Assembly (NCBI GenBank): GCA_028697615.1
Contig: JAQVET010000034.1
Span: 1-7,116 of the forward strand
Direction of reading: 5' to 3'
Source of the DNA: Minisyncoccota bacterium
Lineage (GTDB): Bacteria; Patescibacteriota; Minisyncoccia; Minisyncoccales; GCA-002788555
Length of the DNA stretch: 7,116 bases
Position numbers and translations under genes: made by a program. Positions 1 to 6,458 of the stretch are shown piece after piece; the stretch's first letter is position 1; the number at the start of each line of letters is the position of its first letter. The notes under the pieces are model-generated. The model worked only from the letters and a program-made list of their open reading frames with translations, made no database searches and was not told the origin of the DNA.

Positions 1-57
1 TGCTCTTTTTGGATTTGACATTATTAAATTTTGCATTATATCAGTAATTTTGGACAT
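1..57 (-). CDS. 5' end of an unidentified gene (truncated by window edge)
   Basis: On the minus strand an ATG at 57-55 opens a reading frame of 19 codons without a stop up to the window edge. It reads MSKITDIMQNLIMSNPKRA. It lies only 15 bp after the TAA of the ThiF-like gene on the same strand, which is the spacing expected of a second gene in an operon. No Shine-Dalgarno sequence precedes it; the GAGG at the end of the ThiF gene is about 20 nt away, too far to serve. The fragment is too short to assign a family. Being next to an E1-like enzyme makes it a candidate partner or substrate gene, but this is only an inference from position. An alternative start is the ATG eight codons in. A spurious short ORF cannot be excluded. 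Confidence 0.4.
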   Translation of the reverse strand, partial: MSKITDIMQNLIMSNPKRA

Positions 58-72
58 AGATTTTTTATTGTT

Positions 73-846
73 TTATACCTCTTCCCACAAATCTAAAAAT
101 ATAGGTTGAGGGGCTTTTTTAAGTGGTTGACCAGAAAGCCACTTTATTATTCCATCAACAACTATTGATGAAGTAAGATAAGTAGTAGTCCCCAGTTGAG
201 GACCTGATAATTCAAAAAGAGCTTTTTCACCCATCTTTTTATAAAATTTTAATATATTTTTGGGAAAAGTAGAAAATGTATTTGTGAGAAGCTCTAAATA
301 AAACCTATTATCACGATAAATTTTTTTACCTATAATATCTTTTAATCGGGGAGAATCTGGTGTAAAAACCAAAACACAACCACCCCACATAATATTTAAA
401 GGAAAAAAAACTGGTTTTCCTGTATCTTGAGAATAATCATTAACAAAATACATAATTTCTCCTGGATCAGCCATATTCACAATAACATCTGATTTATCAA
501 TTAACTCTTTTGCCATTTTTTTATCCTTCAAAAAAATTGGGTAATATTCAACGTTTGTTTTTGGATTTATTTCTTTTATCATTTCTGCCAGCACCTGCGC
601 TTTATTCTCGCCAATATGTTTATATCTGAATGCCTGACGATTTAAATTATGAGCCTTAACTTCATCACCATCGATTAAAATAAAATTTTTAAAACCCGTT
701 CTTACAGCTAATACTCCGATTTGTGCTCCAAGTCCACATCCTAAAATAAAAATGCGACATTTTTTTATTTTATTTTGTAAGCGTTTGGAAATAATATATC
801 TATGTCTTGCAACTAATTCTTCGTATTTTAAAACTTTCGAAGCCAT
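73..846 (-). CDS. ThiF/MoeB/HesA-type E1-like adenylyltransferase
   Basis: This 257-residue protein belongs to the E1-like superfamily, which adenylates the C-terminal carboxyl of a small protein or peptide with ATP. Visible features are an N-terminal arginine-rich segment before the Rossmann fold (R14-R22), the nucleotide loop GCGLGAQ (36-42), the acidic pair D59/D61 in DGDEV, the NLNRQ motif (67-71) supplying Arg and Gln, ENKAQ with K82, and D127 in NMADP at the place of the MoeB catalytic Asp. The C-terminal third differs from ThiF and MoeB: it has no CxxC zinc pairs, and the only cysteines are C30, C37 and C157. It is therefore probably not a thiamine or molybdopterin sulfur-carrier activator. 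No such sulfur-transfer genes are visible nearby. It is followed closely by another minus-strand gene, so a small operon is likely. The family is secure, but the specific substrate is unknown. Confidence 0.9.
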   Translation of the reverse strand: MASKVLKYEELVARHRYIISKRLQNKIKKCRIFILGCGLGAQIGVLAVRTGFKNFILIDGDEVKAHNLNRQAFRYKHIGENKAQVLAEMIKEINPKTNVEYYPIFLKDKKMAKELIDKSDVIVNMADPGEIMYFVNDYSQDTGKPVFFPLNIMWGGCVLVFTPDSPRLKDIIGKKIYRDNRFYLELLTNTFSTFPKNILKFYKKMGEKALFELSGPQLGTTTYLTSSIVVDGIIKWLSGQPLKKAPQPIFLDLWEEV

Positions 847-919
847 TTTATTTAAAAAATTAAATTTGCTAATTTCAAAGCTTATAAAATTTTTGGCATC
901 ATTTATTATTTAATCTTAT

Positions 920-948
920 ATAATACTAAAATATTAAGATATTTGCAA
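920..948 (-). promoter_or_regulatory. Candidate sigma-70-type promoter for the ThiF-like gene
   Basis: On the minus strand TTGCAA (948-943, 4 of 6 matches to the -35 consensus) is followed after exactly 17 bp by TATTAT (925-920, 5 of 6 matches to the -10 consensus). Transcription would start near 913 and give a leader of about 65 nt. The region is very A+T-rich, so chance matches are common. The support is the correct spacing and the divergent gene layout. Confidence 0.4.
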
Positions 949-970
949 TAATATTTAAATTTATCTTAAT
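933..970. repeat. 9-bp inverted repeat between divergent promoters (possible operator)
   Basis: ATTAAGATA at 933-941 is matched by its exact reverse complement TATCTTAAT at 962-970, with 20 bp between the arms. One arm lies in the spacer of the candidate ThiF-gene promoter and the other abuts the candidate -35 of gpmI. A factor bound to both arms would overlap both promoters. The A+T-rich composition makes a chance repeat of this size plausible. Confidence 0.3.
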
Positions 971-999
971 TGGATTATTTTTTTTAAAAATGATATAAT
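970..999 (+). promoter_or_regulatory. gpmI: Candidate extended -10 promoter for gpmI
   Basis: A perfect TATAAT at 994-999 is preceded by TG at 991-992, giving the extended -10 form TGNTATAAT. A weak -35 (TTGGAT, 970-975) lies 18 bp upstream. Transcription would start near 1006 and leave a leader of about 26 nt that contains only A and T residues upstream of the ATG at 1032. There is no ribosome binding site in it. A second TATAAT at 919-924 is further from the gene and less likely. Confidence 0.45.
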
Positions 1000-1031
1000 T
1001 CTTAAAAATATTTTATTTTAAATAAAAAATT

Positions 1032-2609
1032 ATGGAAAAAATTATTTTAATTGTTCTTGATGGGTGGGGTGTTGCTCCTCCTGGCCCTGGTAATCCAATG
1101 TCGCAGATAAATCTTTTAGAAATAAATAGAATAGAAAATAATTTTCCTGCAACAACACTTGCTGCTTCTGGAATTGCTGTGGGACTTCCCTGGTGGGAGG
1201 AAGGTAATAGTGAAGTTGGCCATTTAACTATGGGCGCTGGCAGAATAATTTATCATTATTTAGTTAAAATTCTTAATGCAATTCGAGATGGTTCTTTTTT
1301 TAAAAATAAAACTCTTCTTGAAGCAATCGATAATGTAAAAAATAAAAATTCAAAAATGCATCTTGTAGGACTTGTTGGACCGGCAAGTATTCATAGTTAT
1401 CTTGAACATTTGGAAGCCCTTTTCAAAATGTGCAAAGATAATGGCTTAAATCAAGATAAAGTTTTTCTGCATGTATTTACAGATGGAAAGGATTCTGGAC
1501 AAATGGAAGGGAAAAAAACACTTCAAGATCTGCTTAAAAAGATGAAAGAAAATAAATGGGGACAAATATCTACTATCGCAGGAAGAATATTTGGTCTTGA
1601 TCGTGGAAACAGATGGAATAGAATTAAAAAGGGATATAATCTTTTGACAAAAGGAGAAGGAGAAAAAATTAAAGATCCTATTGAATATCTTGAAAATAAT
1701 TATAAAAAAGAAATATACGATAGTCGAATACCACCAGCTGTTTTAATAGATGAACAAAATAATGAAATTGGACTAATTGAAGAAAATGATAGCGTTATTT
1801 TCTTTGATTTTAGAGAAGATAGTGAAAGAGAATTAACAAGAGCCTTTATAGATGACAATTTTACAGAATTCGAAAGAGAAAAAATACCAAATCTTTTTTT
1901 TGTAGGAATGACAAAATATATCGATAAACCAAATTTTAAATTTGCTTTTGAAAAAGACAAAGTTAAAAATAGTTTTGGTGAAATAATTTCAAATTTAGGA
2001 TACAATCAGCTTCGCTTGGCTGAAACAGAAAAATTCGCTCATGTAACAAGTTTTTTTAATGCCCTGAAACAAACACCGCTTGAAGGCGAAGACAGGATAG
2101 TTGTACCTCCATCTACATGGGGAAAACACTATGAAGTAAAACCTGAAATGGGAGCATTTGAAATTAAAGATACTTTAATCGAAATGGCAAAAAAAGATGT
2201 CTATCAATTTATCTTGGTAAATTTTGCAAATCCAGATATTATTGGTCATTCAGGAAATTTTGAAGCAGCAAAAAAAACATGCAAAATTATAGATAATTGT
2301 ATCGGAGAAATAGTAAAAGAGCTTATTAATAGATATACCATTATTATTACTGCTGACCATGGAAATGTTGAACAAATGTTTGATACAGTAACTGGCCGAG
2401 CAACTCCTGGTCACACAATAAATCCTGTACCATTTTATTTAATAAAAAAAGAATTTCAAGGAAGGGGTAAAAATAAAACTCCATTAAATCAAAGAGAAAA
2501 TACTGGCGGAAGTTTAGCTGATATTGCTCCAACAATGTGTGAAATAATGCAAATCCCGAAACCAAAGGAAATGACGGGATTAAGTCTTCTACCAGATCTA
2601 ATAGAGTAA
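1032..2609 (+). CDS. gpmI: 2,3-bisphosphoglycerate-independent phosphoglycerate mutase
   Basis: This 525-residue cytoplasmic enzyme interconverts 3- and 2-phosphoglycerate in lower glycolysis without the bisphosphoglycerate cofactor. It is close to the usual family length of about 510. The two-metal phosphatase site is complete: D10 (VLDGWG), nucleophile S60 (GNSEVGH), D402 and H406 (NPDIIGH), D442-H443 (ADHGN) and H461 (PGHT). Phosphate-handling residues H121, D154, R185, R191, R261 and K334 (AETEK) are also present. Two positions differ from the usual enzyme: the DGRD motif reads DGKD (K153), and the second arginine of the FRxDR motif is serine (S264). In place of the usual FFNGG after AETEK it has FFNALKQ. 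The gene is alone on the plus strand, diverges from the ThiF-like gene, and converges with glmU with 10 bp between the stop codons. Identity is near certain. Confidence 0.97.
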   Translation: MEKIILIVLDGWGVAPPGPGNPMSQINLLEINRIENNFPATTLAASGIAVGLPWWEEGNSEVGHLTMGAGRIIYHYLVKILNAIRDGSFFKNKTLLEAIDNVKNKNSKMHLVGLVGPASIHSYLEHLEALFKMCKDNGLNQDKVFLHVFTDGKDSGQMEGKKTLQDLLKKMKENKWGQISTIAGRIFGLDRGNRWNRIKKGYNLLTKGEGEKIKDPIEYLENNYKKEIYDSRIPPAVLIDEQNNEIGLIEENDSVIFFDFREDSERELTRAFIDDNFTEFEREKIPNLFFVGMTKYIDKPNFKFAFEKDKVKNSFGEIISNLGYNQLRLAETEKFAHVTSFFNALKQTPLEGEDRIVVPPSTWGKHYEVKPEMGAFEIKDTLIEMAKKDVYQFILVNFANPDIIGHSGNFEAAKKTCKIIDNCIGEIVKELINRYTIIITADHGNVEQMFDTVTGRATPGHTINPVPFYLIKKEFQGRGKNKTPLNQRENTGGSLADIAPTMCEIMQIPKPKEMTGLSLLPDLIE

Positions 2610-2619
2610 TAAATTACTA

Positions 2620-3798
2620 TTACATTTTGTCTTCTTTTATAATTTCTCCGGGTATGGTAAATTTATCAGGCCAGATTTTTCTCCCAGGATAAACCAATGT
2701 GCCAATTCCAGTTTTTACATTATCTCCAATAACACATCCGAATTTTCTTAATTTTGTATCCACTAAAACATTTTTTACCATTGATTTTACAGAATTACCA
2801 TCGTGTCTTAAATTAGCCGCAATAAAACCAGCAGCAATATTAACATTATCTCCGATAACTGAATCTCCAACATATGCGAGATGACTAATATGCGTATTGT
2901 TTCCAATAACACTATTTTTAATTTCCACCGCAGCGCCGATTCTACAATTTTTACCAATTGTTGTTGAACCTCTAATATATGAATTAGGTCCAATAGTAGA
3001 ACCTTCACGAATTAAAATAGAACCTTCAATATAACTACCACTTAATACACGAACATTTTTTTCTAAAACAACATTCCCTTTTAAAACAACATTTTTCTCA
3101 ATATTGCCTTCATTTTTAGATCTTTTTTTCTCAAGAAAAAGATCGTTTACTTTAATAATATCCCATGGTGCGGTAATGGGATACCAATTTTTAGTTTTAA
3201 CCCAATATAATTGCTGATTTTTAGCTATCTCTTTAATATAATCAGTAATTTCGTATTCTCCCCTTTCCGACATTTTTATTTGATAATTAAAAATAGATTT
3301 ATCAAATAACGCCACCCCAATATAACCAAAATGAGAAATTATTTTTGGAGGCTTCTCAATAATATCTTTAACAACATTTCCTTTTAAAATAACTTGTCCT
3401 AAATTTGAAGGGTCTTGAGCCTCTTTAATAAGAATACAAGGGAGTTTTTTAGAACATCTTTTAAAATCAACTCCATCGTAGATATCATCCCCATTTAAAA
3501 CTAAAAATTCTTTTTTAATAAGTGGAGCAGCTTTTTTAATAGCATCTCCTGTACCAAGTTGTTTTTCTTGCCAAACATATTTGATCTTTAAACCCTTATA
3601 ATTATCACCTATTTTCTCCTTAATCATTTCTCCTTTATAACCGATAATAATAATTACTTCGCTGACCAATCCTCTTAATTGAGAAAGATTATATTCCAAA
3701 GAGGTTGTCCCAGCAAATTCTATTAATGGTTTGGGACGATTAACCGTAAGTGGTCTTAATCTTGTCCCTTCGCCTGCTGCTAATATTACTGCTTGCAT
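2620..3798 (-). CDS. glmU: GlmU-like bifunctional sugar-1-phosphate nucleotidylyltransferase/N-acetyltransferase (short, archaeal-type)
   Basis: The N-terminal half (about 1-225) is a nucleotidyltransferase fold: GEGTRLRPLT (9-18) with RPKPL and K23, GTGDA (82-86), NGDD with metal-binding D104, EKP (149-151), GEYEITD (181-187) and a TAPWD segment (210-214). The C-terminal half (about 232-390) is a left-handed beta-helix of hexapeptide repeats. It carries the GlmU acetyltransferase marks EIKNS (293-297), HLAYVGD with presumed catalytic H307, and a NxxAGF...ANLRHDG stretch. The expected job is making UDP-GlcNAc from glucosamine-1-phosphate, acetyl-CoA and UTP for peptidoglycan or glycans. At 392 residues it is shorter than typical bacterial GlmU (about 450) and resembles archaeal ST0452-type enzymes, so other hexose-1-phosphates or dTTP may be used. 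It starts 14 bp after the murJ stop, in the same operon. No ribosome binding site is seen. The fold is certain; the exact sugar is inferred. Confidence 0.92.
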   Translation of the reverse strand: MQAVILAAGEGTRLRPLTVNRPKPLIEFAGTTSLEYNLSQLRGLVSEVIIIIGYKGEMIKEKIGDNYKGLKIKYVWQEKQLGTGDAIKKAAPLIKKEFLVLNGDDIYDGVDFKRCSKKLPCILIKEAQDPSNLGQVILKGNVVKDIIEKPPKIISHFGYIGVALFDKSIFNYQIKMSERGEYEITDYIKEIAKNQQLYWVKTKNWYPITAPWDIIKVNDLFLEKKRSKNEGNIEKNVVLKGNVVLEKNVRVLSGSYIEGSILIREGSTIGPNSYIRGSTTIGKNCRIGAAVEIKNSVIGNNTHISHLAYVGDSVIGDNVNIAAGFIAANLRHDGNSVKSMVKNVLVDTKLRKFGCVIGDNVKTGIGTLVYPGRKIWPDKFTIPGEIIKEDKM

Positions 3799-3812
3799 AT
3801 TTTTTTATAATT

Positions 3813-5456
3813 TTAATTAATAAAAATACCTTTTTTAATCTCTTTAAATTCAGGAAAATTTAAAAAATAAGCAATTCCTAAATAAAATAAAATAGCCACA
3901 AATCCAGCAAGAGCGGTCTGAATAAAAAGACCTAAAAATGTTCGTGTATTTAAAATTAAACCAAATAAATTAAGGGCAAAATAACCAATAAGACTGCAAA
4001 AAATACTTACTAAAAATATACGCCAAAAACTTTTAGCAATTTCTTGAGGCCATTTATTTGGAATCTTTTTTTCAAGAGCAAACTCGAGTAAAATTAAATT
4101 AAAAACAGACGAAACCAAAAATGCTAAAGGAATTGATAAAACAGAAACATTGTTAATACCTTTAAGTTTTAGAAAATCTATAAAAAAATTACCAAACCAA
4201 TCGAATTGAAAAAGCCATGAAAATAAAAATAAAAGAATAATATTAAAAATGACAGTTAAAATACTTATAATCATCGGCGTTTTTGTATCTTTTAAAGAAT
4301 GAAATGCTCTTGAAAAAAGGGGTACTAAACTTTGAGCAAAAATTGAAAAACTAAAAATGCCAAGTACGGCTGCTGTTAATCTTGTATCTACCCATCCAAA
4401 AACACCACTACCAAGAATAAGCCTTACAATCTGTGCACGAAAAACAAAAAAAAGTAAAGATATAGGAAACACAAGAAAAAGAATTTGAGAAAAAGAGGAC
4501 TTTAGAGAAGAAATAAATTTTTCTTTATTTCTTAGGGAAACATGACGCGAAAGATCTGGAAAAACGGCTGTAGCAAAGCTTATTCCAAATAAACTAACAG
4601 GTATTGCCTGAAGGTTGTTTGCTAAATTAAAAATGGCAATTGAACCAGAAGGAAATGTAGAAGCGATAGCGGTTATCACAATTAAATTTATTTGCTGAGC
4701 CGAAAAACCAATAGTACGAGGAATGGTTAATTTAATTACTGTCCTTGTTGCCTTGTCTTTTAAATTAAAAATAAATTGAGGTCTCCAACCACAAAGATAA
4801 GCAGTAGGTATTTGAATTAAAAGATGCATCAACGCCCCCAAAACAACACCAACAGCAAGTCCGTAAAGTCCCCATAATTTAGTAAAAAATACTGCTCCAA
4901 TAATAATACCAAGATTATATAAAACAGGAGCCAAAGAATATACTAAAAAACGGGAAAAATATTGAAGCACAGAGCTAAAAACACTAGAAACAACTAAAAA
5001 AATTGGGCTTAAAAACATAATACGTGTTAAGCCAACAGTTAAATTTAAGTCGTGTTCATTAAAACCTGGAGCAATTATTTTTATAATCTGTGGAGCAAAA
5101 ATAAAGGCGAAAATTACTAAAATTAAAAGTATAAATAAAAATATACACAGTAGATTATTGCAAAGTTGCCATGCTTTCTTTTTATCTTTTTGCCAAAGAT
5201 CAGCAAAAACAGGAATTAAAGCTGCCGAAATTGCTCCCAAAATTAAAATATTTGTTAAAAAATCTGGTATTCTAAAGGCAGTATAGTAAATATCAAGATT
5301 TCTTGATGCCCCATACAATCCTGCTAAAATTCTATCTCTAATTAGAGCTAATATCTTAGCTAAAATAGTTGAAACAACTAAAACCAAAGCTGCACGAGAA
5401 AAATTACGAGATTCATAATTAAAAAAAGAAAAAATTTTTTTCTTTTGAAGATTCAT
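3813..5456 (-). CDS. murJ: MurJ/MviN-family lipid II flippase
   Basis: This 547-residue polytopic membrane protein has about 13-14 hydrophobic segments and belongs to the MOP superfamily MurJ branch. MurJ moves undecaprenyl-linked peptidoglycan precursor across the inner membrane. Diagnostic stretches are IRDRILAGLYGA (39-50), LDIYYTAFRIPDF (54-66), GAISAALIPVF (74-84), APGF (129-132) and the LANNLQAIP segment (278-286). Compared by eye with E. coli MurJ, R24-D25 and D39 are kept (R40-D41, D55). R18 becomes K34, and the essential cavity arginines R52 and R270 become T68 and N281. The chosen ATG gives a short basic N-terminal tail of about 20 residues before the first helix, as is usual in the family. 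The gene lies directly upstream of glmU, which fits cell-wall synthesis. No convincing promoter or ribosome binding site is seen in the 134 bp before it. The family is certain; transport of standard lipid II is inferred. Confidence 0.94.
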   Translation of the reverse strand: MNLQKKKIFSFFNYESRNFSRAALVLVVSTILAKILALIRDRILAGLYGASRNLDIYYTAFRIPDFLTNILILGAISAALIPVFADLWQKDKKKAWQLCNNLLCIFLFILLILVIFAFIFAPQIIKIIAPGFNEHDLNLTVGLTRIMFLSPIFLVVSSVFSSVLQYFSRFLVYSLAPVLYNLGIIIGAVFFTKLWGLYGLAVGVVLGALMHLLIQIPTAYLCGWRPQFIFNLKDKATRTVIKLTIPRTIGFSAQQINLIVITAIASTFPSGSIAIFNLANNLQAIPVSLFGISFATAVFPDLSRHVSLRNKEKFISSLKSSFSQILFLVFPISLLFFVFRAQIVRLILGSGVFGWVDTRLTAAVLGIFSFSIFAQSLVPLFSRAFHSLKDTKTPMIISILTVIFNIILLFLFSWLFQFDWFGNFFIDFLKLKGINNVSVLSIPLAFLVSSVFNLILLEFALEKKIPNKWPQEIAKSFWRIFLVSIFCSLIGYFALNLFGLILNTRTFLGLFIQTALAGFVAILFYLGIAYFLNFPEFKEIKKGIFIN

Positions 5457-5460
5457 AATT
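5409..5460. repeat. Direct-repeat pair flanking an 11-bp palindrome in the 5' end of murJ
   Basis: The 12-mer AGATTCATAATT occurs at 5409-5420 and again at 5449-5460, exactly 40 bp apart. Between the copies lies a perfect 11-bp inverted repeat with a one-base centre: AAAAGAAAAAA at 5424-5434 and TTTTTTCTTTT at 5436-5446. The assembly covers the murJ start codon and its first codons. The two 12-mers are read in different frames, so the repetition is not explained by the protein sequence. Confidence 0.7.
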
Positions 5461-5468
5461 TTATGAAT
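5451..5468. promoter_or_regulatory. 8-bp dyad across the murJ start codon (possible start-masking hairpin)
   Basis: ATTCATAA at 5451-5458 and its reverse complement TTATGAAT at 5461-5468 are separated by two bases. In the murJ transcript this would fold as an A-U hairpin of about 7 bp with a four-base loop, holding the AUG in the 3' arm. The stem is weak because it contains only one G-C pair. It could tune initiation or serve as a protein-binding dyad. The dyad is visible in the sequence; its function is speculative. Confidence 0.35.
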
Positions 5469-5590
5469 AAAATCTATAACTTAAAGCATTAAAAATCAAA
5501 ACTATTCTATTTATTGACAATAGATCAAATAATAAAATTAACAAAATAAAAATCTATCTTATCTATATTATTCTGGTTCGATTTTTGATG

Positions 5591-5812
5591 CTATTGTATA
5601 TTTTCAGATTCCTTTGTTTGATTTTGTTTTTCCCTGCCGTCACTTTTTAAACCTATACCTGTTAAAAAACCACCAAAAATCAAAGATAAAACCAACGCTA
5701 ACCAATAATATGACTCTTGCCAATCACTTGCCTGACCAATTACGAGTCCGATACCAAAACCTATCAGTACAGCACCCAAAATTACCAAAAAATTTGCAAA
5801 AAAACCTTTCAT
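5591..5812 (-). CDS. Small two-helix membrane protein of unknown function
   Basis: This 73-residue protein was not recognised. It has two glycine-rich hydrophobic segments, about residues 5-27 and 36-56, joined by a short loop QASDWQESY, and ends in a charged, hydrophilic tail of about 17 residues (KSDGREKQNQ onward). A hairpin in the membrane with both ends on the same side is the likely shape. The general look recalls small two-helix proteins such as AtpZ/AtpI, but no diagnostic motif is present and no ATP synthase genes are nearby. It is transcribed with its neighbours, between murJ and the CarS-like gene. It is the only gene here ending in TAG. A plus-strand ORF overlaps the same bases, but only the minus frame has a coherent membrane-protein pattern and matches the direction of the cluster. 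Confidence 0.6.
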   Translation of the reverse strand: MKGFFANFLVILGAVLIGFGIGLVIGQASDWQESYYWLALVLSLIFGGFLTGIGLKSDGREKQNQTKESENIQ

Positions 5813-5891
5813 AATATTTTAAATTTAACCAATAGAATTTTATTTAAAATTTTACAATATTAATTATTTTAAAAATTTAAACTCTCTATTT

Positions 5892-6449
5892 TTACAATCT
5901 ATTTTTTTGTAAACCAAGTAAATAAGCTAAATTATTTCCTAAAATATGCAAAAAAAATGTAAGTCCTAAAATTATCCCCCAATAATAAATTTCTATTTGA
6001 ACAAATGGTGCTACAAAAATAAATGTTCCCACCACAAGATTTATTTGATCAAATGGAATCCATGGCATACCTGGTTTAATATTTTGTCTTCTTTTAAAAA
6101 AAGCAAAAATCAAGTCCCCTGTTATTGCACCTAAAGAAAATAATATTCCCAAAACAAATATATTTACTTTATTATAATCTATCAAACTAATATATTTGAA
6201 AAAATCAACACGGTAAAGTAATTTTTGACAATAGGCAATGAAAACTCCGCTTAATATTCCCGCAACTAATCCACGCCAGGTTTTATGACTGCCAAAAATA
6301 GGAATATTATGCTTTGTTTTTTTATTAAAATCAATAGGCTTGTTTAAAAAATCAAGAAATTTTATTTTACGTGATAGAGATGCGCCCATATTCGAAAAAT
6401 AAGCAGGGAGCATAAAATAAATTGCCTCTAATAAAAAATAAAAAGACAT
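5892..6449 (-). CDS. carS: CarS-like CTP:lipid cytidylyltransferase (CDP-archaeol synthase family)
   Basis: This 185-residue integral membrane protein has about five hydrophobic segments and the conserved pattern of the CarS-like (formerly DUF46) family: LPAYFSN (14-20), PID (38-40), GSHKTWRG (53-60), GAITGDL (107-113), FKRR (118-121), KPG (125-127) and FDQ (133-135). In archaea CarS transfers CMP from CTP to the phosphate of unsaturated archaetidic acid, giving CDP-archaeol. It is distantly related to bacterial CdsA. Bacterial members are known but their lipid substrates are mostly unproven. The gene begins 9 bp after the stop of the CDP-alcohol transferase gene. The pair therefore looks like consecutive steps: activation of a lipid phosphate with CTP, then head-group exchange. 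No ribosome binding site is visible. Family assignment is strong; whether the substrate is an isoprenoid ether lipid or ordinary phosphatidate cannot be read from the sequence. Confidence 0.87.
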   Translation of the reverse strand: MSFYFLLEAIYFMLPAYFSNMGASLSRKIKFLDFLNKPIDFNKKTKHNIPIFGSHKTWRGLVAGILSGVFIAYCQKLLYRVDFFKYISLIDYNKVNIFVLGILFSLGAITGDLIFAFFKRRQNIKPGMPWIPFDQINLVVGTFIFVAPFVQIEIYYWGIILGLTFFLHILGNNLAYLLGLQKNRL

Positions 6450-6458
6450 AAATTAAAT

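Noticed and set aside
1700..2565. Minus-strand ORFs inside gpmI
   Set aside because: They are antisense shadows of a fully conserved gene, with low-complexity translations and no family resemblance.
2605..2618. Short palindrome AGTAAT-AA-ATTACT between the converging gpmI and glmU stops, as a two-way terminator
   Set aside because: The usable stem is only about 5 bp with one G-C pair and there is no clear T-run adjacent to it. It is too weak to call a terminator.
2699..3008. Additional ORFs inside the glmU-like gene on both strands
   Set aside because: They overlap the hexapeptide-repeat region, whose periodic codons keep other frames open. No independent coding signal is seen.
5457..5590. 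Promoter or terminator in the spacer before murJ
   Set aside because: Several weak hexamer pairs and a short TCTATT/AATAGA foldback can be drawn, but none has good spacing, matches or stability. Read-through from upstream genes is equally possible.
5614..5814. Plus-strand 66-codon ORF opposite the small membrane protein gene
   Set aside because: It has no coherent domain pattern and opposes the direction of the block. The minus-strand frame has two clear membrane segments.
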